A stretch of 64,000 nt of DNA from Aquicoccus sp. G2-2. Lineage in GTDB: Bacteria > Pseudomonadota > Alphaproteobacteria > Rhodobacterales > Rhodobacteraceae. A model generated the notes under the pieces. It was given only the letters and a program-made list of their open reading frames with translations, was not told the origin of the DNA and did no database searches. The stretch lies in contig NZ_JAYDCK010000003.1 of NCBI RefSeq assembly GCF_034555965.1, positions 2,666,001 to 2,730,000 on the forward strand, in the 5' to 3' direction. A program made the translations under genes and the position numbers. This document shows, one piece after another, positions 57,231 through 64,000 of this stretch (its first letter is position 1; every line of letters starts with the position of its first letter).

Positions 57231-59872
57231 GATTTCAGTGCCTCCTTCAGATCATAAAGCGCCTGAAGCGCCTCTCTCGGCGTCAATTCATCGGGGTGAA
57301 TCGTCTCTAATATGGCCAAAGCTGGGCTTTCCTTCACCTCTGCGGTGCGTGGCGCTGGCGGCGGTGTGGCAGAGAAGAGCGGCAGATCGTCAATCAGCAT
57401 CTCGGTCTTGCCGCCGCCTTCGCGCTCACCTTTTTCCAGCGCCTCAAGCACCAGCTTGGCCCGCGCGATCACCGCCTCCGGCAGCCCGGCCAACTTGGCC
57501 ACCTGCACACCATAAGAGCGGTCTGCCGCCCCCTTGCGCACCTCATGCAGGAAGATCACCTCGCCGTCCCATTCCTTCACCGCGACAGTCGCATTCTCCA
57601 CCCGCTCCAGCTTGGCCGAAAGCGCGGTCATCTCATGGTAATGCGTGGCAAACAGCGCGCGGCAGCCATTGGCGTGGTGCAGATGCTCCAACGTCGCCCA
57701 GGCGATGCTCAACCCGTCATAGGTCGCCGTGCCGCGCCCAATTTCATCCAGGATCACCAACGCATGATCATCAGCCTGATTGAGAATCGCCGCCGTCTCG
57801 ACCATCTCCACCATGAAAGTCGAACGCCCACGCGCCAGATCGTCGCTGGCGCCGACGCGGCTGAACAACTGGCTCACCATACCAATCTCCGCACTGCGCG
57901 CCGGTACGAAACTGCCCATCTGCGCCAGCACAGCAATCAGCGCGTTTTGCCGCAGGAAGGTCGATTTCCCCGCCATGTTCGGCCCGGTCAGCAACCAGAT
58001 ATCCTCCCCATCGCCAAGCCCGCAATCATTGGCAATGAACGGCTCTCCGCTTGCCTGCAACGCCTGTTCCACCACCGGATGTCGCCCGCCCTCGATCAGC
58101 AGCTTGCGACTTGCATCCACCTTCGGGCGCACCCAATCGCCGCGCCTTGCCAGATCGGCCAACGCCGTTGCCAGATCAAGCTCAGCCAACCCCCGCGCCG
58201 CAGCATAAAGCGTATCGGATTTTTCCAATATCGCATCGTTTAGGCTGGAATAGAGCCGTTTTTCAATCTCGATCGCCCGCCCCCCGGCGTTCAGAATTTT
58301 GGTTTCCATCTCCGATAATGGCACCGTGGTAAAACGCACTTGGTTGGCGGTGGTTTGCCGGTGTTTGAATGTCTCGTTCAAAGGTGGCGAGAGCATCTTT
58401 TCCGCGTGGGTCGCCGTGACTTCGACAAAATAGCCCAGCACATTGTTGTGCTTGATCTTGAGCGATGGAATCTCTGCCGCAGCCGCGTAATCCGCTTGCA
58501 TCCCGGCAATCACCCCGCGCCCTTCGTCGCGCAGGCGGCGACATTCGTCCAACTCCTCGTCAAACCCATCTGCAATAAAACCACCATCGCGCACCAGCAA
58601 TGGCGGCTCCGCAATCAGCGCTCGCTCCAACAGGGCGCGCAACGCATCATGCCCGGTAAGTGCAGCCGCCGCCTCAGCAAGCAACGCTGGCAATGCAGCC
58701 TCTGCCAGCGCCGTTGCAATCGCCCCGGCCTGTTCCAAGGTATTGCGCACCGCCGCCAGATCGCGCGGCCCCCCGCGCTCAAGCCCGAGCCGCGAAAGCG
58801 CCCGGTCGAGATCCGGCACCCGCCGCAACGCGTCGCGCAAATCGCCCGAAATCTGGGCCTGCTCCATCCCGAATTCGACTGCATCAAGCCGGTCCTGCAC
58901 CATGCCCAGCACCCTGCTAGGAGCCGACAACCGCCGCTCCAGAAGCCGCGCGCCACCTGCCGTCACCGTCCGGTCAATCGTCGCCAGCAACGCCCCCTGC
59001 CGTTTGCCTGAAAGCGCCCGCGTCAGTTCAAGATTGCTTCGCGTCGCCGCGTCAATCTGCATGACACGGGCCTCCGCCTCACGTTGTGGAACCCGCAAGA
59101 TCGGCAGTTTTCCCTTCTGCGTAATCTCCAGATATTCAACAATCGCACCCAGCGCCGAAAGCTCCGCACGGGTGAATTGCCCAAACGCCTCCAAAGCCCC
59201 CACGCCAAAAAGCGTCTTCAACCGCTTTTCCGCCCCGCCCGAATCAAATGCCGCACGCCCCAACGTGCTCATCGCTGCCCCGGCTTCAGTCACTAATTCA
59301 GCCAAATCAGCTTCATTCGCTTCGGAAATAATTACCTCCGACGGGGCCAGCCGTGCCAATTCCGGGCCAAGCCGAACCGCACTTATCGGTTGCACATGAA
59401 ATGCCCCGGTAGAGATATCCACCCAAGCCAGCGCCGCCGCATCGCGCACATCCGCAAAGGCGCACAGGTAATTGTGCCGTCGCGCCTCCAGCAACGTTTC
59501 TTCGGTCAGCGTGCCGGGCGTGACCAACCGCACGACATCGCGCTTCACCACCGCCTTATAGCCGCGCTTTTTTGCCTCTGCAGGGTCTTCCATCTGCTCG
59601 CAAACCGCGACGCGAAAACCTTTGCGGATCAGCGTCAGCAAATACCCTTCCGCCGCATGAACCGGCACGCCGCACATGGCAATATCTTCGCCTAAATGCT
59701 TGCCCCGCTTGGTCAGCGCAATATCAAGCGCCTCGCTCGCCGCGACCGCGTCATCGAAGAACATCTCGTAAAAATCGCCCATCCGATAAAACAACAGCGC
59801 ATTCGGATACTGCGCCTTGATCTCCAGATATTGCGCCATCATTGGCGTCACGGCTGCCTTGCCCGATGTCAC
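57227..59872 (-). CDS. mutS: DNA mismatch repair protein MutS
   Basis: 881 residues. Mismatch-reading FYE in [13 protein letters not shown] near residue 33; Walker [12 protein letters not shown] and the [11 protein letters not shown] loop in the ATPase, with LDEIGRGT as Walker B. GTG start at 59872 after a GGGGGGAA site; ATG 59842 would drop ten residues. Co-transcribed with the HDAC-like gene. Confidence 0.96.
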   Translation of the reverse strand: MTSGKAAVTPMMAQYLEIKAQYPNALLFYRMGDFYEMFFDDAVAASEALDIALTKRGKHLGEDIAMCGVPVHAAEGYLLTLIRKGFRVAVCEQMEDPAEAKKRGYKAVVKRDVVRLVTPGTLTEETLLEARRHNYLCAFADVRDAAALAWVDISTGAFHVQPISAVRLGPELARLAPSEVIISEANEADLAELVTEAGAAMSTLGRAAFDSGGAEKRLKTLFGVGALEAFGQFTRAELSALGAIVEYLEITQKGKLPILRVPQREAEARVMQIDAATRSNLELTRALSGKRQGALLATIDRTVTAGGARLLERRLSAPSRVLGMVQDRLDAVEFGMEQAQISGDLRDALRRVPDLDRALSRLGLERGGPRDLAAVRNTLEQAGAIATALAEAALPALLAEAAAALTGHDALRALLERALIAEPPLLVRDGGFIADGFDEELDECRRLRDEGRGVIAGMQADYAAAAEIPSLKIKHNNVLGYFVEVTATHAEKMLSPPLNETFKHRQTTANQVRFTTVPLSEMETKILNAGGRAIEIEKRLYSSLNDAILEKSDTLYAAARGLAELDLATALADLARRGDWVRPKVDASRKLLIEGGRHPVVEQALQASGEPFIANDCGLGDGEDIWLLTGPNMAGKSTFLRQNALIAVLAQMGSFVPARSAEIGMVSQLFSRVGASDDLARGRSTFMVEMVETAAILNQADDHALVILDEIGRGTATYDGLSIAWATLEHLHHANGCRALFATHYHEMTALSAKLERVENATVAVKEWDGEVIFLHEVRKGAADRSYGVQVAKLAGLPEAVIARAKLVLEALEKGEREGGGKTEMLIDDLPLFSATPPPAPRTAEVKESPALAILETIHPDELTPREALQALYDLKEALKS

Positions 59873-60002
59873 CTGGTTCCCCCCGAATGTCTCATTCGCG
59901 TGAGCTTACAAACCCGCCCCGCCGGACGAAAGGGCTTGTTTTGGTTGAGCCATGGCCCTGACCCGTGTAAAGCTGCGAAGCCCTACGCCGGAAAGCCATA
60001 TC

Positions 60003-62258
60003 ATGACCAAAGCCAAAATCACCCGCGAAGACGCCCTGCATTTTCACCTCACCCCCAGTCCGGGCAAATGGGAGGTGCAGGCGACCGTTCCAATGAACAC
60101 CCAGCGCGACCTGTCGCTTGCCTATTCTCCCGGCGTGGCCGTGCCTTGCGAGGAAATCGCCGCCAACCCGGAAACCGCGTATGACTACACCAACAAGGGC
60201 AATCTTGTCGCTGTTATCTCGAACGGCACGGCGGTGCTTGGCCTTGGCAATCTCGGCGCGCTCGGCTCCAAGCCGGTGATGGAGGGCAAGTCCGTGCTCT
60301 TCAAACGCTTTGCCGATGTGAACTCCATCGACCTTGAGTTTGACACCGAAGACGCCGATGAATTCATTTCCGGCGTGCGCTTGCTCGCCAAGACATTCGG
60401 CGGCATCAACCTTGAAGATATCAAAGCGCCAGAGTGCTTCATCATCGAACAACAGCTCAAGGAAGAGCTGGATATCCCGGTCTTTCACGATGATCAGCAC
60501 GGCACCGCGGTGATTTGCGCCGCCGGGCTGATCAACGCGCTGTATCTGTCGGACAAGAAAATCGAAGACGTGCGCATCGTGGTCAACGGGGCAGGCGCCG
60601 CAGGCATCGCCTGTATCGAGCTTCTCAAACGCATGGGCGCGCGGCACGACAATTGCATCATCTGCGATACCAAGGGGGTGGTTTATCAGGGGCGTGACAG
60701 CGGCATGAACCAATGGAAATCCGCCCACGCAATCAGCACAGATTTGCGCACGCTCGAAGAGGCGATGAACGGTGCCGATGTGTTTCTCGGGGTCTCCGCC
60801 AAGGGCGCGGTGACACAGGAAATGGTGGCGAACATGGCCCCCAACCCGGTGATTTTCGCCATGGCCAACCCCGACCCGGAAATTACCCCCGAAGAAGCCC
60901 ACGAGGTCCGTGAGGATGCAATCATCGCCACTGGCCGCTCGGATTATCCCAATCAGGTCAATAACGTGCTTGGCTTTCCCTATCTCTTCCGTGGTGCGCT
61001 CGATATCCATGCCCGCGCCATCAATGACGAGATGAAGATCGCCTGCGCCGAAGCCCTCGCCCGCCTTGCACGCGAAGACGTGCCTGATGAGGTCGGCATG
61101 GCCTACGGCAAGAAGCTCTCGTTCGGGCGCGACTACATCATCCCGACCCCGTTTGATCCACGCTTGATCTATACCATCCCGCCTGCCGTGGCCCGCGCAG
61201 GCATGGAAACCGGCGCCGCGCGCCGCCCCATTATCGACATGGACGCTTACGAAGCTTCGCTCAAAGCGCGGATGGACCCGACCGCTTCGATCCTGCGCAG
61301 CCTCAACGCACGCGCCCGCGCCGCACAGGCCACGATGATCTTTGCCGAGGGGGATGACCCCCGTGTGCTTCGCGCCGCCGTGCAATATCAACGCGCTGGC
61401 ATGGGCAAGGCAATCGTCGTCGGGCGTGATGCGGATGTGAAACAGAAGCTCACCGCCGAAGGGCTGGCCGATGCGGTGGACGAGCTTGAAGTGGTGAACG
61501 CAGCCACCACTGACCACCTCGCCGAATACAAGGAATTTCTTTACAACCGCTTGCAGCGGCAGGGGTTCGATCAGCACGATATTCACCGCCTCGCCGCGCG
61601 CGACCGGCACGTCTTCTCCGCGCTGATGGTGGCACATGGCCATGGCGATGCCGTGGTGACGGGGGCAACCCGCAAATCCTCGCATGTGCTCGACTTGATC
61701 AACCACGTCTTCGATGCCGATGCCCATCATGGGGCCGTTGGTGTCACTGCTGTTTTGCACAAGGGGCGCATCGTGCTTATCGCTGACACCTTGGTGCATG
61801 AATGGCCGGATGAGGAAGACCTCGCCACCATCGCAGAGCGGTCCGCTCAGGTTGCCCGCCATCTCGGGCTTGAGCCACGCGTCGCTTTCGCCAGCTTCTC
61901 AACCTTCGGCTACCCCTATTCAGAACGCGCCGAAAAGATGCATATCGCGCCCTCTGTGCTTGATCGCCGGGGCGTCGATTTCGAATATGACGGCGAAATG
62001 ACAGTCGATGTCGCGCTTAATCCGCAGGCACAGGCAACCTATCCGTTTTCCCGGCTCACCGGCCCGGCCAATATCCTTGTCGTTCCGGCCCGCCATTCTG
62101 CCTCGATCTCGGTAAAACTCATGCAGGAAATGGCAGGCGCCACCGTGATCGGGCCGATTCTTGCCGGCGTGGACAACTCGATTCAGATTTGTTCGTCTAA
62201 TTCCACGGTTAACGATATCCTAAACATGGCGGTGCTGGCGGCCTGCAAGGTCGGCTAA
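60003..62258 (+). CDS. maeB: NADP-dependent malic enzyme with phosphotransacetylase-like domain
   Basis: 751 residues. Malic enzyme core in residues about 1-430: YSPGVAVPC, TNKGNLVAVISNGTAVLG and NGAGAAGIACIELL (cofactor). The second half resembles phosphate acetyltransferase and is usually inactive, with a regulatory role. Converts malate to pyruvate and NADPH. Start at ATG 60003. Confidence 0.95.
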   Translation: MTKAKITREDALHFHLTPSPGKWEVQATVPMNTQRDLSLAYSPGVAVPCEEIAANPETAYDYTNKGNLVAVISNGTAVLGLGNLGALGSKPVMEGKSVLFKRFADVNSIDLEFDTEDADEFISGVRLLAKTFGGINLEDIKAPECFIIEQQLKEELDIPVFHDDQHGTAVICAAGLINALYLSDKKIEDVRIVVNGAGAAGIACIELLKRMGARHDNCIICDTKGVVYQGRDSGMNQWKSAHAISTDLRTLEEAMNGADVFLGVSAKGAVTQEMVANMAPNPVIFAMANPDPEITPEEAHEVREDAIIATGRSDYPNQVNNVLGFPYLFRGALDIHARAINDEMKIACAEALARLAREDVPDEVGMAYGKKLSFGRDYIIPTPFDPRLIYTIPPAVARAGMETGAARRPIIDMDAYEASLKARMDPTASILRSLNARARAAQATMIFAEGDDPRVLRAAVQYQRAGMGKAIVVGRDADVKQKLTAEGLADAVDELEVVNAATTDHLAEYKEFLYNRLQRQGFDQHDIHRLAARDRHVFSALMVAHGHGDAVVTGATRKSSHVLDLINHVFDADAHHGAVGVTAVLHKGRIVLIADTLVHEWPDEEDLATIAERSAQVARHLGLEPRVAFASFSTFGYPYSERAEKMHIAPSVLDRRGVDFEYDGEMTVDVALNPQAQATYPFSRLTGPANILVVPARHSASISVKLMQEMAGATVIGPILAGVDNSIQICSSNSTVNDILNMAVLAACKVG

Positions 62259-62293
62259 ATTGGCATCGCCTTCGCTTTGGAGGCGACGGCACA

Positions 62294-63181
62294 ATGACGA
62301 TCTTCAATCTCGGGTCTATCAATACCGACCATTTCTATTCCGTGCCGCACCTGCCCGCCCCCGGCGAAACGCTGGCGGCAACCGGCTATAGCATCGGCCT
62401 TGGTGGAAAAGGCGCAAACCAATCCGTTGCTGCCGCACAGGCCGGCGCGCCCGTTATCCATATCGGCTCGGTTGGCCCCGATGGCGGCACCATGGTGGCC
62501 GAGTTGCGCGGCCATGGGGTCGATTGCGCCCATGTCAGCACCGTGCAGGTGCCCACGGCTCATGCCATCATCAATGTCATGCCGGACGGCGAAAATGCTA
62601 TCACAATCTTTCCCGGTGCCAATCTGGAACAGTCTCTAACCCACCTTGAATCCGCCATTTCTGCCGCATCCGATGGCGATTGCCTGATCCTTCAAAATGA
62701 AACCAACCTGCAACTCGAAGCCGCCAGAATGGCTGACGCCGCCGGGCTTTTCGTGATCTACTCCGCCGCTCCGTTTTCCGCCGACGCGGTGCAGGCCGTG
62801 ATGCCCTATACCGACCTTCTGGTGATGAACGCGGTCGAGGCAAAGCAACTCACCACCGCCATTGGCACCGATCTTTCCCAGCTCCCGGTTCGCCACCTGC
62901 TGATAACCGACGGCGCTCGCGGGGCAACCTGGCACGACCAAACATCCAAAGAGGCGCTGCATGTCCCCGCGTTCCCGGTAACACCCGTCGACACCACCGG
63001 CGCGGGGGATTGCTTCATCGGCTACGCGGTTGCCGGGTTGAATGAAGGCATGAGCCCAGAACAGGCCCTGCGTCTGGCCACCGCCGCGTCGGCCCTTCAG
63101 GTGCAGCGCCCCGGAACAGCCGATGCCATTCCGGCGCGGGCCGAGGTCGATGCCTTTCTGGCCGAACAGGGCGCCGCCTAA
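62294..63181 (+). CDS. PfkB-family carbohydrate kinase (ribokinase-like)
   Basis: 295 residues. N-terminal signature LGGKGANQSVAAAQAG and C-terminal DTTGAGDCFIGYAV with the catalytic Asp. The full ribokinase pattern fits well; the true sugar is not known. No sugar transporter adjoins. Confidence 0.9.
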   Translation: MTIFNLGSINTDHFYSVPHLPAPGETLAATGYSIGLGGKGANQSVAAAQAGAPVIHIGSVGPDGGTMVAELRGHGVDCAHVSTVQVPTAHAIINVMPDGENAITIFPGANLEQSLTHLESAISAASDGDCLILQNETNLQLEAARMADAAGLFVIYSAAPFSADAVQAVMPYTDLLVMNAVEAKQLTTAIGTDLSQLPVRHLLITDGARGATWHDQTSKEALHVPAFPVTPVDTTGAGDCFIGYAVAGLNEGMSPEQALRLATAASALQVQRPGTADAIPARAEVDAFLAEQGAA

Positions 63182-63189
63182 AACCGGGC

Positions 63190-63849
63190 TCAGTGGGTAA
63201 ATGCTGCCGCCTTACCCCAAAGCTGCTTCACCCGCGCGTCCCGCCCACAGGCCATGCGATAGAATTTGTAAGCCGTGGCTTGTGTCTTCGGTCCCGCCCG
63301 CGTGAGCACCAGCTTGCTGCTTTTGTAATAATCCTGATGATAGGCTTCTGCCTTATAGAATGTCTTGGCGGGCAAAATAGGCGTAACGATCTTCTGCTTC
63401 AAATCCGCCTGCGCCTGCGCTTTCACCTTCTCTGCCAAAGCCTGTTGCGCCTTGTTAGAGACGAAAACAGCGGTTCGATAGCTCGCCCCCGATCACAGAA
63501 CTGGCCGCCTGCATCGGTCGGATCGACCGAACGGAAAAACATTTGCAACAATGTCTTCCGGCTCACCCGCCCTGCATCAAAAATGATCTTCACCGCCTCA
63601 TAATGCCCGGTGCCGCCGTGACCCACCTGCTTATAGGTCGGGTTTTTCAGCGTCCCGCCGGTATAACCCGAAATCGCCTCGATCACCCCCGGCACCTGCT
63701 CGAAATCCGCTTCGACGCACCAAAAACACCCCCGCGACCACCAACGTCTCGCGCGGCCCGGCCTCGGCTCGCCCGCAATGCAGGAGTGTCACCGCTGCGA
63801 TCAGCACGGCCAAAATGACAGGTTTGATTTCTTGCAAGGATTTGAACAT
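63190..63849 (-). CDS. msrA: Secreted peptide methionine sulfoxide reductase A; two frameshifts
   Basis: Restored length about 220 residues. Signal peptide [20 protein letters not shown] ending in AEA suggests periplasmic export, unlike most MsrA. The catalytic GCFWC region is split at the C5 run 63729-63733 on the plus strand (two bases missing, or one extra). A second break at the C5 run 63486-63490 is cured by one base, giving [13 protein letters not shown] as usual. The C-terminus is normal ([10 protein letters not shown]). A strong ribosome-binding site (GGAGGG) lies before ATG 63849. Confidence 0.83.
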
Positions 63850-63994
63850 GATCCACCCTCCTACCAACAGTCTGCCCGCTTACGGCCGCCCCGCCAATCA
63901 CCTGAAACCTCGCTTCACGCATGAGTGAGCGCGCGTGACCCCTTGCCCCTGCCACGCAAGGCGTTAGCGTCAGAGCGGAAAGTGGAGGAACAGA
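63850..63994. promoter_or_regulatory. Divergent promoter region at the right edge
   Basis: 145 bases between msrA and the next plus-strand gene. Expected to carry promoters for both; none is evident by eye. Confidence 0.4.
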
Positions 63995-64000
63995 ATGCAC
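63995..64000 (+). CDS. Start of a gene cut by the window edge
   Basis: ATG at 63995 preceded by GGAGGA with good spacing. Only two codons are visible, so the product cannot be named. Confidence 0.4.

Noticed and set aside
59892-61862. A 656-codon open frame on the minus strand opposite the malic enzyme
   Set aside because: It is a shadow of the well-supported maeB gene; its translation is rich in His/Gly/Val without recognisable motifs, as expected from the complement of a GC-rich gene.
1-64000. tRNA, rRNA or CRISPR loci
   Set aside because: No cloverleaf-like T-loop sequence, rRNA segment or regularly spaced repeat array was noticed by eye; a covariance search was not possible.

Overview
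This is a GC-rich chromosomal segment that looks like a member of the Rhodobacterales (Roseobacter/Rhodobacter group, Alphaproteobacteria). The basis is gene content and order: leuS-lptE-holA, a CenR-like regulator, a DUF3576 lipoprotein, a Rhodobacter-type porin, ftsK followed by lolA, mutS divergent from an NADP-malic enzyme, paired FAD/GcvT demethylating dehydrogenases and a TAXI-TRAP transporter. The species is not identifiable by eye. No rRNA, tRNA, CRISPR array or insertion sequence was seen.

Layout. (1) 0-5.3 kb: a type I sulfatase, a TAXI solute receptor and a fused TRAP permease, probably one import-and-hydrolysis unit. (2) 5.4-17.3 kb: a surface-glycan / lipid A region. It holds an LpxL-type acyltransferase, neuB, two RgpF-family genes flanking an FkbM methyltransferase (with a degenerate RgpF fragment between them), neuC and two tandem Kdo-transferase (waaA-type) genes. 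Opposite these lies a tight three-gene set: Gfo/Idh oxidoreductase, CMP-sugar cytidylyltransferase and SDR. Together they suggest a CMP-activated nonulosonic acid placed on LPS or capsule. (3) 17.4-31.2 kb: housekeeping genes (holA, lptE, leuS, a glycosyltransferase, a DUF3576 lipoprotein, porin, a YggS protein, an L,D-transpeptidase, ribA, a cenR-like regulator, xthA, a YbbN-like thioredoxin, a Lon-substrate-domain protein, Trm112). A likely small RNA with its own terminator lies between cenR and xthA. (4) 31.2-43.2 kb: a UbiH-type hydroxylase, an amidase, an aminotransferase, ftsK, lolA, a lytic transglycosylase, hspQ, a rhodanese, gamma-glutamyltransferase and a STAS/anti-sigma kinase pair. 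(5) 43.3-50.3 kb: a thiolase, an XRE-cupin regulator and two 815-residue FAD/GcvT dehydrogenases, which look like a methylated-amine (dimethylglycine/sarcosine type) module. (6) 50.3-64 kb: rarD, an SDR, dxs, ispA and xseB (isoprenoid block), a phosphotransferase, an HDAC-like protein, mutS, malic enzyme, a PfkB kinase, secreted msrA, and the start of one more gene at the right edge.

The most striking global signal is that ten genes are broken by small frameshifts at twelve sites, each at a C/G homopolymer of 4-6 bases. Adding one base restores the family-typical protein at eleven of the sites; the twelfth (first msrA site) needs two added or one removed. Scattered, mechanistically identical lesions in unrelated, often housekeeping-type genes are best explained by homopolymer under-calling in the assembly, not by real gene decay. 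For these genes I give the restored span and say where the frame breaks.

Other non-coding signals are three copies of a dispersed extragenic repeat, a long imperfect palindrome after the TAXI gene, a UUCG-loop terminator after the porin, and candidate operators before the XRE-cupin regulator.
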